From Volvox africanus (Eukaryota > Chlorophyta > Chlorophyceae > Chlamydomonadales > Volvocaceae), in contig BSDZ01000008.1 of NCBI GenBank assembly GCA_030268105.1, positions 3,844,001-3,908,000 on the forward strand: 64,000 bases of DNA, given 5' to 3'. The notes below the pieces were generated by a model that made no database searches, was not told the DNA's origin, and saw only the letters and a list, made by a program, of their open reading frames with translations. Each line of letters opens with the position of its first letter. Within the stretch, counting starts at the first letter, position 1. This document shows, one piece after another, positions 23,601 to 37,200 of the stretch. The translations under genes were made by a program, and so were the position numbers.

Positions 23601-26002
23601 GGAACCCACCTGCGGTACTGCCCCAGCCCCAGGAACTCCACCCAGGTAGCCACATCCGCGGTGTCCCAGGTGGCCGGATGTTTCCTGATCAAGCCATCCA
23701 GCAGCGCCCCCTGCCGGTCACGTGGGGCCGCTGACATTGGGCGGACCCGAGTGCCAGCAGCAGCGGCAGCAGTCGCGCCGGCGCTTGGCTCCGCTCCTAG
23801 CCGTACAGTCGACAATCGTGATGCACCCGGTGCTGCGACGCGTACCGCGCCCTCATTCCAGTCGCCACTCTCAGGTACGGCCGCAGCGCCGCCAGGGTTG
23901 GAACTGCGGACGGAGGGTGAGCGTGGCGGCAAGCCGCTGGCGGCGATGGAGCTAGCGTCGGCTGCCTCGTCGGGTGCATCCGCGGGTAACCGACGGAAGA
24001 TGGAGCCTCCACCGCGGCCGCCACGACTGCTTGGGGTGTTGCCGTCGCTTGCAGGTGGCTGGAAAATGCTGCCGCCGGCGCTCGTGCTGAGGTGGTTGAT
24101 GCCGTTGCCGCTGCGGGTGACAGCGCTAATGCTACTACTGGTGGCCCCATCATCGTCAAAGTGGTGGTGGTGCAGGTCGCCGTCATTCGTTGGCGAGATT
24201 GATGGTGATGTCGGTGATTGGCGGTCGCTGATGCTGGGCAGCTCGCCTTCGAAATCCTGGCTGTAGCCGGCAGCGCTGGACGGCACCCCTGCAGACGGAG
24301 CGGATAGAGGGGGAGGTGCCGACAGAGCCGTGCTGCGGTTAGAATGGCGGCTCGACGCCGACTGAGGACGGCTACCGGTGCTGGTTGGTCGCTTGGATGA
24401 AGCGGCTGCGGTGGCGCCGTTACCGTTCACTGATGATGACGCAGCAGCGATGCTCTCACTCATTCCCGCAGACGACGTAGCCACCTCATGCTGCGGCAAT
24501 TCCTCCTCCTCCGTCCGGCTCCTCCGCCTGATCTCCTCCTCGTCATCCTCCGCCAGGACCTCCTCCTCCTGAAAGTTGTCCTCACCGTAGTCATCAGTCT
24601 TATTCGCACCTGTGGACCGCGAGCGAGCACTCTCCACGGTATGAGACGATGGTACTGCCGAGCGGGCCGACTTGCCGGATACGCCGGAAAGGGTGCTACG
24701 ACCCTTCGACGACGCAGCGCTGTAACCCGATCGCGTGCTGGCGGCCTCGTCACCCAGGCGGCTCTGGCTCAAGCCTGTCGCCTCGCCGTCCGCCTCGGCG
24801 CCGGCACCGCTGCCATACTCCTCGTCGCTGCCCGAAGGTGATGCCGTCTTGTGTGAGGCCACAGACTGACGGAGCGAGCTGGCGAAGGAAGAGCGCCGGC
24901 GAGTTGGCACCGGACCTGTCACTGGTGCAGTTGGCTCGTCATCGTACTTATCGTATGACATGCCGCTGGTGCCGCTATTGCGCGCAGAGCGGCGGTCGCC
25001 ACTGCCCGGACCGCCACCACCGCTGATGCCCAAGTCGGAAAATCCACTGATGCCGTCACCAGGGGTGGTGCTGCCGCCATTAACCGATGGCTTACGGCTG
25101 CCTCCGGTGCTGCCGCTGCCAGTGGGTGCCCGCTGCGACTGCGGTGCAACGGGCTCATCATCGTCTGCAGCAGTGGACTTGCCGCCAGGCATGCTAAAGC
25201 CGCTGAAGCCTAGATTGCTGTCTGAGCCAGCACCGCCAGTTCCCGACGGTGCGCGCTGAGACTGTGCTGGAGAGCTGCGCCGCCTGCTGGCCTTGTCGGA
25301 TACCGTCATGGAGGCATTCCCATCGTCATCACCGGCAGCCATGCTTCGGCTCATGCTGGACTCCGATGGCAAATGGCTGCCGCGACCCTGTCCACTGGTC
25401 AGGGAAGGAGAACGATAGACTGGTGAGGCCGTTTTGGACACAACCGATCCAGCGTCTTCTTCCGCCTCACCGAAGCCAAAGTTAGTTTCCGATGCAAGGC
25501 GGCTACCTGGCCCACGGGCGTTTGTGGCAGATGGGGCACGCTGTGAAGGTGAAGGCGAGCCCGTGACTCGCGGCTTGCTAGCACCTGAGCGCTCTGAAGC
25601 AAGGACAGAGCCAGATTCTTCAGCATCTTCCTCCTCTTCTAATTGTTCCGACCTGGCCGCCAAGTCCTCGCCATCCACGGACTCGGATTCAGACTTATCG
25701 GCGTCGTCTCCATCCTCTGACTTGCCGGTAGCAGATCCTGGCAAGTGACTCTGCGATAGGGACCCGCTGGCACCGCTGGCGACGGAGGCTGCACGCTGAG
25801 AGGCTGACTGGGTGCCTCGCGGTTTACGGGTTTCAGAGTCCGCATCGGAGTAGGCAATGGAGGCGTTACCGTCGAAGCCGCTGGTGCCAAGGCGCGATGC
25901 TGAGGGGTCATTGGGCTCGGCCCCCCCCGACCCCGACGAACGAAAGCTCCCGCCACTTATCCCGTTGAGGTCCCCGGTTGCATCCAGCTGCATTGTGCAC
26001 AT
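17673..26002 (-). CDS. SAM-domain, charged/helical protein, possibly ciliary or cytoskeletal (13 exons)
   Basis: Thirteen minus-strand exons keep phase throughout: 23610-26002, 22925-23357, 22293-22484, 21781-21975, 21336-21482, 20905-21078, 20360-20535, 20083-20146, 19727-19829, 18927-19045, 18533-18589, 17841-18013 and 17673-17805, about 1,452 residues. Residues 1-770 are Ser/Gly/Ala-rich and low-complexity. A SAM domain (about 775-845) is split by intron 1: WDTADVATWVEFLGLGQY, then DGRLLLRLNDAQLKSELGIG and GHRCAILDAAANLI. SAM domains mediate protein oligomerisation or docking. Then come charged helical segments, including NNWSSERFGRPGDPETVDL, SFLDRLNNDLRKREQ, KFFALLGWRESDGTP and FFERLVEDAARRRARAEKIE. 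The last resembles the RLY-type charged motif I remember from flagellar proteins, so a ciliary role is an inference. ATG 26002 or 25993 could be the start. The last exon is the least certain. Confidence 0.75.
20316..20344. repeat. (GATGT)n pentamer repeat inside an intron
   Basis: Five perfect GATGT units plus a partial one. They lie in the intron just after the donor at 20354-20359 of the SAM-domain gene. Confidence 0.85.
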
Positions 26003-28568
26003 GCGGCCAAGAGCGGGCAATAATGGCTACTCCGTAACTCCGCCACACGGTCGCCACCGTTTTTGCACCCAAATGCAACATTATAATATATCCATGACAT
26101 ATAATTAAAGGGAATGAGGAATTGAGTTCGTGAGGCCAACGGCGAAGAGTGTGCGCGTATGCTTCTGTTCCTTAAGAAACACCCCCGGCGACAGCAGCGC
26201 CACGTTCAATCGACTGCACTAACTATGACTGCCATTAAAAATAATTAATATAATGTCATAGCTCTTCGCATCAACCCTAAGGAGCTTGGTCCTTGCTGGC
26301 CCGTAGCTCACCCGACTTTGAGACAAGCTAGTATCAACGTCAGTCTGCATAAAAGAAGCGGGATGGAGGCTTTAAGCTTTTGATGTGCGTTGCGCTGTCA
26401 GGATTCATATGGGCGCAGGCCGCGGCAAGCAAAACCCTCCCGGACCCGCAATGCCGCGATCTCCAAGCACAATGTATGACAGTAATTGGTGCATCAAGGC
26501 TGATATAATGGGTAGGTGGTACATGCTCCGCGGCCGTCCAGGCGTACTATAACTCTAAGGCGCAAGCACACGTTGGAACAAACGATGATGTTTGATCCAA
26601 TGCCTTACCATGTTATAATTGTAAAATTTTCAGTGAGTTGACTCGAAATCACAGCGTTGTTAAGGCTGAGCTTGCGGAAGCCCGTTGTGTGCGTTGTTGG
26701 ACATGCCCCGGCACTAATGTGTTCTGTGATTATGCACTGATATCATACAGTATCTGAGTAAGGATAAACCAGGAAAACAATGCTCCCCAGGACAAAATCT
26801 ATCGAAGGCGGTTGGCCGTACTTCTCATGCCGGCTCCGATGTTCACGCCACAAACGACAACTGTGCAATTGAAATTTGTTCCTAAAAGATCCGTTTATAT
26901 GTAGTTTAATCTGGAGTAGAGGGGTGGCAAGAAACTACAGCCGCACGCTAAGACCGTCGGTGTATGGAGAAGGCGAACCAAACGCATTGAGTCACAACAT
27001 GGCCGGAATTTGGAAATTTTGCACATGATGGCTTTAATGGTGGCATTAAATCCACCTGAACTGGCCGGAATGCCGGAACAAGCCCATATCACCAGCTAAC
27101 CGCGGTGCTCCGCTGCTAACCTCCAGCTGTGCTTACGAATGCAACGCAAAATCACGACATGTACAGAAAGTGAGAACAAAATATGCCAAACACATTTTCT
27201 GCGTCGATGGTATAAACTTGCACCGAGCATGGGAAGACGAGTTTTGGATGGGCTTCATGTCATTCGGAACAGGTACATGCTGGCTGCACAAGCACATGGA
27301 ACCTCATGAATCCCTCCTTGGCGCCTGATGATGGAAATGGATATTTTTTACAGTACAAGCATAACTCGCATAGCAATAGCAGAAATGCGCGTAGCTTTGT
27401 GGGAGGGATCACCTTTGTGGAGGGGTTGCACACAGAAATATGGCGTAATGCATTTCTGGGAGAGTGGAGGTGTCACGGTGCTCGAAAATACCACGGCACC
27501 AGTCGAACTCTGCCGCTTACGGTAACCGCGTAGAATTTATTCAGTAGTGGCATAGAACGTCTTAGAGCAACGTTGGAGTTCCATCCTTCGAGCAACTGTT
27601 TTAGGACTGCCACAGAGACATCATATGCTTGTATCGCTGTATTATGCCATTTTCGGGGGAATCTGCAATTCATGCAGGAGGCACTTGTCCAGCTGAAGTC
27701 CTACTATGTTATTTCTTGTCGTCAAGCCAGCGCTCTGTGATCATGGCATCTTACAAGACTTGCTCCACGGGACGGGGCAACCAAAAGCCTGTCCTAACCT
27801 TTGCCCGAGTTGACCTTATACCATCATACTTCATGCTCAGAATCCCCTTAGGATATCTCATCAAAAACACGACCGTTGACTTTGGCATCCTTTGGACCAC
27901 CCCTTCTTTACATCCTAACCAACCGGTACAGCAACGCACTCATCTCATGCCACATGTTGAAGCGGTTTTTCCAGCATTGCGCCATCTCTACCCTCTGTCG
28001 ACGCGGCCTCGAGTATATGCCAGCACCAACATGCAGCACCAACAGCGCCTCACTTGTGCGCCAGCGTGCGCCATCGACTAGGGCCTACATAAGGACCTTT
28101 CCTGAAGCCGCCGCTCCGGTGATTGTGGGGGCTCATCAGCCGCAACATGATCGTCACCAGGAGTGCCGCATCGGCTCACGACTATGGTCCCAAACATCGT
28201 GACCGGTCCGGTCATGGACCCCTTGCCGGACCTGAACCACCCGTGCATGCGTACAACGCATGATGCAACATCCTTTAATTATGTTGTTAAAAGCACGAGA
28301 CACCGTACCGGAACTCTCACACTCCCACATACGAACAAGCTGAATCCATAATAAAACAGGCACGCTCAATCACAACTGTAGGTGACCGGGAACGGGGGAT
28401 TGCACTTAATCACTCAGCGCAACTCACTTCCCATCCTGCCACCTTCTCGCTCTTCATCTTCTTTCGCCATCTGCTCCTTGTGCGCCCTTATCGGCCTGCT
28501 GCTGCCGCGCACCATCTTCCTCCGCGTCCACAGTCGTCCAGCCATTGGCTCCACTCATTTCCTCACGT
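26003..28568. other. Intergenic region between the SAM gene 5' end and the LEU1 3' end
   Basis: AT-richer DNA with only short, mutually overlapping frames. The left end should hold the promoter of the SAM-domain gene and the right end the 3' UTR of the isopropylmalate isomerase gene. A plus frame at 27629-28081 (about 150 codons) has no recognisable motif or start context. Confidence 0.5.
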
Positions 28569-30485
28569 TCACATGTACTCGCGAGGATCGCACACATAGC
28601 CCTTAAGCGCTGACGCAGCCGCAGTATATGGGGAGGCCAGGTAAATTTGGCCCTCTTTGTGCCCCATGCGGCCAGGGAAGTTGCGGTTGGTTGTAGACAC
28701 GCAAACTTCCGGCTCGTTCATGCGTGCAAACGTGTCACGCGGGCCACCCAAACAAGCGGCACAGCTGGGAGCGGCGGGCGTGACGCAACCGGCCTCCTCA
28801 AAAATCTCCGCGGCGGTCTTACCGTCACAGCCTGGCACTGGTAACGTGTATACGTCGGCCCACACCTGCAACCATGAGTAATACATGTGCATTACATTTC
28901 CGGAAAATGCAGTCCGGCCCCTTATCGCCGACTGCGCATGGTACGACACTCCACTAATCGTTGGAGAACAGGGCCGAACAAATGCAACCAGCACTCCATT
29001 CCGGTGGTGTCCATTGCGCGTGCTCTGTTTGCTAGGGCCGGATCCCTCACCCATAGACCCAGAACTCCGCAACCATGTCCATAAGGAATCCTCCACATTC
29101 AGGAAAGACAACAACCGAGAGCCGCACCTTTTGCGTAGCAGGCACCAAGTAAGTGGGGACCTTCACCTGGCGCTTGGCGCGATAAAACAGCTTAGCGGCC
29201 GAAACGAAATCCTCCGTTTTGCCGCCTGCATGGCATGTAGCGGACAGGAGAGGCAATAATGCTTCAATGTCGACAGTAATCTGAAAAAGGGCCGAAACGA
29301 GCTATGCGGAACAAGTAGAGCTTGGTCATCTGGCGACAATCAATGTTGATGGGGCACAGGATTGCAGGGCAGGCGGAAATCTGAAAAGGAGAAATTGGCG
29401 CATCCACGGCAACTATTATTTGGTGGCGGTGACCCTGGAGACCTTGGGAAGGATGTTGCACGGGGATGTAACCTCATTATGTGAAGGTCGTTCGGCGTTA
29501 GGCTCACCTGAGAATGCTGTCATACTTGTCATACTCCTCGCTCTAGAGGCAGCAAGTGCGCCAAAACCGCGCAAACCGAAGTTCATATAGGCCTGTCACA
29601 ATCATAACTTGTTACCCGGCTATACCCAGCCGCTTGACCGCCCACCTGCTCTACAGTCCGCACCGCGTGTACAGACACCCCACGCAGCACGTAACGTGGC
29701 CCCCCCTCACCTGTGACTCCCTTCGATCCCCACCCCTCCACCGCCACCTTAAGCTCGCCATATGCATTTCCCGCCACCAGACAGAAACGTACCCGTGCAG
29801 CTGCCGATGTAGACCCGGTCAATCTTAACGTCCGAGCACTCCCGTGCGGTCTTGCGGTTGTCAGGCGAGTGGGGTGCCGCCACCAGCGGCTCCAGCTTCG
29901 AAACGTCCCACTTGTAATCCGCAACAAACTGCAAGGTCGGCAGGAGTTGAATATACAAGGACGACACCGCATATCGACAAAGTTAAACTGAACTTAGCAC
30001 CGTGTCAGTTGGCACAAGCTTATGGGCACATAAACTGAATTGCCCCCCAGAACAAAGCATCTGCATCCCCACTGAAACGGCCGGCCCCACGAAGCGCAAT
30101 TCAAGGAACAAAACCAGAGGCCGAGATGGCCATTGCACGTTTAAAACCAATTTCATATTTACCCCTTAAACCCCTCAAAACCGTTAAGGTCTGCACACTC
30201 ACGTTTGCCGCGCCGTCAGTGTACACCGCCTCGAAGGGTTCCTGGGTGCGGGCCTGAACGTAGTCAAAGGTCGTCTTGTCGGGAGCAATAACGCCGTTCT
30301 TACCTGCCGTGGGAAGGAGTCAGGAGCATGGCAATCTTAAAACCTGGAAAGAAGCCATTGGAGGGCGCAAGCTGCCTACCTAAACGCCAAGACATCCCTA
30401 ACCTTGGCCTTCGGCACCAGGCCCTTACCGGTCCCACGGGGCAACTCATTTCTTTCGGACCCCTCCTATTTGGAGAGCGCAGCTG

Positions 30486-30522
<37 letters not shown>

Positions 30523-33500
30523 GATATCTGCTGGAGTGTATCCATGGCAATAGCAGCGGCGACGGCAGCGGGACCATAAAAATGACGAATGCCTTGTCAT
30601 CAAGACACTGCTCATTCAACCCGTGACCCACCCGAGGGTATCCAGGTATCATGGCTACCCGCAACCCGAGAGATGACACCTCAACCAATAAGTTAGCGAC
30701 GCGAGCCGGGTTGTATATAAAACCTCTCTCATGCCCTTTCTAACCTCGTGCCCCTTCCTTTACTGACATCAACGATATTCCCATCGCCATGTGGCGACCC
30801 CTCAGACTGGAGAGGTGAGGAGGGAGGGAGAGACGGTGACGGCTACAAAAGACGCAATAAACGGGTAGAGGCTTGGAGGATGGTGCCAACAGGCGCGGGA
30901 GTGAAAAGCAGATTCAATAACAATAACATAATCATTATTTGTTGTTTCCTTATTTACTATTATGACTATTATTAACATTGTGAATATTACTATTATTACT
31001 ATGGTACCGCAACCGCAATACCCCGAGAAAGACAGATGGAGAGAGGGAGAAATGCGTCTCGATCGCAACTATCAAAATTGATTGCCATGCATGGCCATCC
31101 CAGGCACGAAGCTTACGTCTGACATCTCCCTTACACCGCGTAAAACTCAACATTCTACGAGAAATGCCGCGTCCATACATCGTCCATACGGTACCTAACC
31201 ATCCCCTATCCAACGCCGATCTTCCCTCACCTCCCGCCTCCACAACCATGTTGCAGATAGTCATGCGCTCATCCATGTTCATGCCCTCAATTGCACTGCC
31301 TGCAAATTCCATGGCCTTGTACGTAGCGCCTGCCACGGAGATCTCACCGATAATCTGAAGACACAGGACACCCCAGAGCAAAGGATTCCACAACTCTCAA
31401 GCAATGCTGAGTAGGCAGCATGTGAGAAGCAAACCTGGTCAAAACGCGGCACGGCCTAGTTTTAAGAATGTGCCCATCGACCCCGGAATTCCCATCCATG
31501 TAGGAAACGGTTTGTGTGGTGAGATACCCTACTGCCCGAAAAAACATTTCTTCTCGATAGCTCCAACTTTAAACCTTGCGGAAAGCGCAGCACATTTGTT
31601 AATATCAATGTGATGCCATACCTGCAGGATTAGATCCTTTGCCAGCAGGTACTCCGGCATCTCGCCGTCCATGATGAAGCGCATGGTAGGCGGGACCTGG
31701 CAGTACAAGTTAGGATGGGCAATCAAGGAAAGAACAACCGTTGGACAATCAAGGTGGGGCTAGAGGAGCGGTATATAATAGCATCAGCAGTTGCTGCATC
31801 ACATGCACATTCATGAGTGCAATGATATGCAGCCCCGGGCCCTGAGGACGCGACGGCGCGCACCTTGATCAGAAGCTTGCCCGTGCCCAGGATGAAGCCC
31901 GCGTCCGTGTTGCCGACGCCCGTCGCAAACTGGCCAAATGCACCCGCGTTACAGGTGTGCGAGTCCGTGCCGAATAAAACCTCGCCCGGTTTGCAGTGCC
32001 CCTCCTGCAGGGCATTTCATATAATAATGATATAGGATGATTGCAGTGTTTCCCCTGCCGTGCATAGCATCGGATGATGAGTTCAGAGCCGGACTAGATG
32101 CCACGCGAAAATACTCCATCCTTGAGAGTCCTCACAAGGATACGAAGGCGCCGAACGCCACATTGCTGCACCTAAGCATCCAAGGCAAGGACGCCACACC
32201 ATTGCCCGAACTGCCCCATCGTGCGCACGCACTTCTCTCGAGCCCACAAGCGGGTTTGCGCTTCTCCTGGCAGACTGTAAGCCCACGTGGCAACCCCAGC
32301 CCCGCACGCCTCCGCCGGAAGCGGCTTTGCCTTAAGCATGATACGGCGGAGGAAACGTTCGGTCCCGTCATGATTTTTATATCAGCATTCGCATAAGAAG
32401 GTTCTGGCCGGACTCGAAATGTTCCCACAGACATGTATTGCGATTGCCCTACAGACGTTTTGCTAAAAGCGGTAACATCCACGATGCCGAAAGATGAATA
32501 GTCAGCACCGTCCATCCAAGTTGAGGGGCACTTCATGTCCAAGACGCATGTGCCAAGGCGCTCCCCGGGGTAATGCAGATTCTTCCACTACCGCTACTAG
32601 TTCTGTCAGTACCGCATTAACTGTTTATTGCTTGCCCTGCTGCTGCAACCGCACCTGTGCAAGTGCTACGTGACATACACCCTTGTAATCCGGGTTTGCA
32701 CGGAAGTTGCTGCGATCCATAATGTCATAGAAGTATTTAATGTTGTACTTCGTGGCCATCTCCCTGTCGCAGGAGAAGGCGTGTAGAGATTACGAGGTGT
32801 AGATCCCAACAAGTAAATAAAGTGACATATAAAGTAAATGGCAATACACATACACCAATAGATACGCAATTCCGGAGCCGTAGAATGGCAATACATGTAG
32901 CCCAGATGATGGAGCATTTCCGGGTAGACAACTACCCGCTCGTCCAATGGAAGACAGTTATGGGTGCTTCGTGCTGCAGGCATGACTGCGTTGTAAGTTA
33001 TGAAGTAGATGGCATCGCTGCTGGCCACCTCATCGGACACGAAGACCCGGCTTGCTTACCCAACAACATGTACGAATACCTACTGAGTACCCAACCCATG
33101 TTGGCGTGACCCGCTAAGCACATTTCCATGTCCAGCCAAATTATAAAAGTTAGCTGTGCAGCACACCTAAGAATGTCCACATTGCGGTTGGCACGCGCGT
33201 CCGAAGTAAAGATGTAGTGGTCCGGGATGATGACAACGCGCTCGTTGTCCCAAACTTGGGCATTCGGGCCAAATTCCTTCTGGAAGATGCCGAAGGTTCC
33301 CGGACCGCACACATCGTGCGTCATCAGCTTGTCGACCCGGGCCCATATGTTATCCCCGGGCTTCACAGACGCATTGTCCGAATGGTTTGCCAAGATCTTC
33401 TCCGTCATAGTCATGGCACGCTTGACCTATATAAGTAAATTGGGCCAAATAACAGTTCCCAGATTCATACCCTAAACGCGCAGTCGCTTTACATAGTTAC

Positions 33501-33866
33501 AAAACACGCACCGCACCTTGGTGATACAAAAAACAAAGTTCCACCAAATATACAAATACAATACAGTATTTACTACTTTCATGAGCAATTTCATCAGGCG
33601 CATGCCAAGGGTAACGTTGACGCGGCCGCCACAAACACGCACCGAGCCTGTCGATGCTGGCGTCCGCGCAGGAGTAGGAGTTGCTGCCACAGCAGACACT
33701 TTGACAGCATGGCGTGTCAACCGGCCGGTGTTGCCTGCACGCGGAATGTTCCGCGACTGAACATCAGCTGCAAGAACATCGGACATGTGAAGGCTACCTT
33801 CAAAACTATTAAATTCTTATCCGTGTTCTACTTACACGGAGCATGCATAGTGCCTCGCAGCGCCAT
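28569..33866 (-). CDS. LEU1L: 3-isopropylmalate dehydratase large subunit, plastid precursor (11 exons)
   Basis: Isomerises 2- to 3-isopropylmalate in plastid leucine synthesis, paired with a separate small subunit. Exons: 33836-33866, 33643-33767, 33167-33426, 32655-32763, 31864-32004, 31622-31696, 31231-31354, 30203-30303, 29793-29928, 29128-29225 and 28569-28865. Together they give 1,497 nt and 498 residues with every phase matching. Residues 1-52 ([10 protein letters not shown]..., Ala/Thr/Arg-rich) look like a transit peptide, and the mature part starts at [18 protein letters not shown]. Family blocks follow in order: [65 protein letters not shown] and [19 protein letters not shown]. The three [4Fe-4S] cysteines are Cys366 (YIGSCTGG) and Cys435/Cys438 (PSCAACLGG). 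The start was chosen because ATG 33866 plus donor GTAAGT joins in phase to the transit-peptide exon. It is a complete gene with no defect. The symbol is by analogy with Chlamydomonas. Confidence 0.95.
30490..30521. repeat. (CA)16 microsatellite in LEU1L intron 7
   Basis: Perfect CA dinucleotide run between exons 7 (31231) and 8 (30303). Confidence 0.9.
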
Positions 33867-34280
33867 AGCGCACGTAGTTGTCAAGGTGCGAGTGCGTGAG
33901 CGGAACACCTTCTTTGCCCTGAAGTTGAGGACAACTCCTCAAATCCGTAAAGGAAAAATTACTCAGCTAGAAAATAGCTTAGGGTAGCTGAAGGAGCTAG
34001 GTGAGTGAGGGAAGGTGGCCGTACATGATTGATTGGAGCAAATACAACGGGCCGACCTTGCGGGCGACACGAACATTAGAATCATGAACCCAATTTCTTA
34101 TTAGAAAAACAAAAGCGCTTACGTTCCTCGTGAAATTCCCAAATAGTCTGTCGCGTGCGTCGGCTCCGACTACCTTCTGCAGCGATCGAAAGATCACCGT
34201 TTGTGGGTATCATCGGTGGTATTAAGCTTGATCTCAATATATCTTTGTTCCGTCCCGCTTACTTAAACCTGCGCGAAATC
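33867..34280. promoter_or_regulatory. Shared divergent promoter region of LEU1L and the DUF1517 gene
   Basis: Only 414 bp separate the proposed start codons of two head-to-head genes, both with plastid-transit-like N-termini. Both 5' UTRs and both promoters must fit here. I see no clear TATA box or repeated operator-like motif. Confidence 0.55.
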
Positions 34281-37200
34281 ATGGCACAGGTTCGCGGCCA
34301 TCTGCATCTGCCGTCATGCATCAGCGTCTTGCGCAGGGGAACTTCGTGCGGTCAAAGTACCAGGTGTGTAGTTTTAACTCTTAAGAATGGTAATACTTCG
34401 GCACGTGTCCCTTTCGCTTACATTGTTGAGCTTGGCAGTCTCACGGCGGCTTGTCCATTTCCCGTCTCCCCGTCAACCCCTCAGCATACGCAGACCGCCA
34501 GCATCGTTCCTGCGTTTAGCCAGCGGATTTCGCCCCACGCATTCAAGCCCTGTACCAGATCCAACTCACCGGCTCTGCGGCAGGACTCGGTCACGCGGCA
34601 TCTTGCTGAGCGGGAGTCCGTCAGGCAAGTGACGCAGTAGTTGCCCGCAAACCTAATCAGTTTCCTGCTCTAGCTCCTGGTCTTCATGTCACTACCTTCG
34701 GTACACTCGTTCTTGGGCCGAAGTCTCTGTCGCCTAGGGCAGCTGAGCGCACTACGTTGCGCCCATCCTATTTGTCAAACGCAAGCCTGCCCCATTCAGG
34801 GGCACGTTTCGTCAGCCGCGCTGTCCACCGCATGGTATTGCGCCCTGATATGACCCGTGCCTGGATTGAGCACTTGATGCAGAAGCTGACGCTGCTAACC
34901 GACTGCAGCCATCACCCCGTTTGCCATATCCCAAGCATCTTCCCCATCTGGCTACATCGCCTCCACCTCGCACCCTTTTTGGCTGGGAAGCGGAGTCAAC
35001 CCTGCTGTTTCCCTAAATTCCGCTTGCCCGCCGTGCAGGACCCAAGCGGTGACTCGTCCCTCTGTATTCTTCTTTGGCTTTGGAGGTGCGCCTGGTAGTA
35101 ATTGTCGCTGTCCCGGTCCTTTGGCATGCACCGGGTTGAACACTGGGATACAACGGATCACGGTGGATCTCCCAAGTGCCTCCGAGGCCCTTTTCCAAAC
35201 AGGATAATCAGCTTAGACTCACGTTGCATTAATAAACAGCAATTACTGCGGCGCATTCCGGTGTGCTTCAAAGATGCTGTTTGCGTCCGGTGTTAGGATG
35301 GGCATCAGCTAGCCCTCATGTCGTGAAAACGACGTGGCTTATGTGCCCGCTCCCCAACACAGGTGATGATGATGACGGATACGATGAGGAGTACACGGTA
35401 ATCAAGGTGCAGGTAGGGCTGTTTGGGGACGTGCGCAAATGGCAGAAGGATCTGGAACGTCTGTCCGAGCTGTTCGACACGGAGGACGAAGAGAGCCTTC
35501 AGTTCATCCTGCAGGGTAAGTTAGTGGTTGCGTGGCTAAATGAGCGCATGGGGACATGGTAAATAGCGTAAAACAGCAGGCTGCAGCGTTGGGTGTGAGA
35601 GAGAACATTCTTGGCGTCGGCATGCGGTAAACTGTGTGGTAGGTCGCAGTGGTGGCGTACTGGTGGCTGAGCCGCTGAGGTAGGCATTGAGAAATGTGGC
35701 CGGATGTGCAAACGTATGCAAATCAGTTAAAGTTGATTTGGGAGCTGGGAGCAGCTCGAAGCACTCATTTGGCATTAGCAAAAGGGTTGTCAGAACAACG
35801 GACCTTGTCCTCCAACCTACTGATCAAGTGCACGTCGGCACGCGTATTTAGGAACGTCTTCTCAATGCCCGAAGTGCTGCCTGTTCCTGTTCCTCCCAGC
35901 CAGCGGTCAGTTTTCAGGTGTACAAGTTATCTTGGTTGTATGGCTGTGGCGCCAGGAGCTTGCGGCCGTGTGATTTCCATGGGAAAGACGTTCGGGTGTA
36001 ACTGGATCAGGATATGCAAATCCGGCTGACTGTCCGTTCCGTGCATCCGCACTCCTGTCTGGGCTCTTGGATCGCGTAGAGACAATCACGAAGTTGCTTC
36101 GGAACATGGAGTACGTCTCGTACGGCCAGACCGCCGGGAAGGTGTTCGACAACCTCGAGGACTGCGAACGGAAGTTTAACCAGGTGAGGACAGATACAGT
36201 ATTGGCCAGCAGTGCCATCTTTTGGGGAGAGTTAAGGTGTAGAGCGTGATACCTGGGCTAGGTTAGAGCATGACAGCAAAAAGACGAACATGGTCGAGGC
36301 CAAGGTGGCACCGGGCCCATCTGGAAGGGCGGGTATTTCTTCAAAATGTCATTCTTTTTCTTCTTCTTCTTCTCTCGGCATATGCGGGTTTAGAGCGAAA
36401 GGGTAAAAAACGGAATGCTAGGCAGATGGGGAAGGGCGGCAAGACGGTGTTTCCCGCGGCATGGCCGGATGGGACCAGAATGCTAAGTTAAGATGTGCAG
36501 AAGCGGGCGTTGGGAACACGTACCGCTTCGGTTCTGAGTAGCGCTGGCGGGTGGCTTACTGGCTGCTGCCACGACATAGGTGTCCTTGGAGGAGCGAACC
36601 AAATTCAAGGAGGAGACCTATTCAAATGTGGACGGACGCCGCAGGGTGCGGTCGATTGATGTCAAGCCCTCCTGGGGTGCGTACTGCCCGGGCGGAAGAT
36701 GGGAGGCGGCATGGGTCTGGGGCCGGTGGGGATCAGGATGGGAAGCGGACCACATGCCGGTTTAGATAGAGCGCGGGTTGTTTGACGAAATGACAGCATG
36801 TGTTGCTCTTCTTGGTCGATAGCATTCTGGTCCTCGATACGTGGTGCCTGGCCGGTGGAGACAGTAATATCCTGGCGGAATCTTCGGGCATGACGGTGGA
36901 CGAGCCACTTGGATGGATGTCCTGGTGCTCTGCTTCTTTCTCCAGTAGCGAGCATGAGCAGCAGTAATCTACGTAGCCTACGTGCGCGTCGTGATGCACA
37001 TGAATATGTCCCAACGCCAACAGCCAGTGCAATGGCGTAGGGAAGTCGGCAATCATCAGCACATACCCCATTGCCTCGTCACCTATTTAGTTTCCGAGTG
37101 GCTCATAGTGCATGCCTGCCTCCCCCATGGATTATCTTTCCCATGTAAACCAGACAGCGGAATTGACAACTGGCTATGCGCTACGCTGGTTGTGGCGGTC

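Noticed and set aside
23592..24266. 224-codon plus frame
   Set aside because: Antisense to the Ser-rich first exon of the SAM-domain gene.
27629..28081. 150-codon plus frame in the SAM/LEU1L intergenic region
   Set aside because: No motif, no convincing start context and overlapping frames on the other strand.
28885..29259. Plus frame of 124 codons inside the LEU1L gene
   Set aside because: Antisense to LEU1L exons and introns, which match a known enzyme block by block.
34387..34640. Arg/Ser/Pro-rich plus frame that looks like a transit peptide, considered as exon 2 of the DUF1517 gene
   Set aside because: The exon pair 34281-34363 and 35039-35094 joins in exact phase to the domain, while this frame ends in a stop and would need a GC-AG donor.
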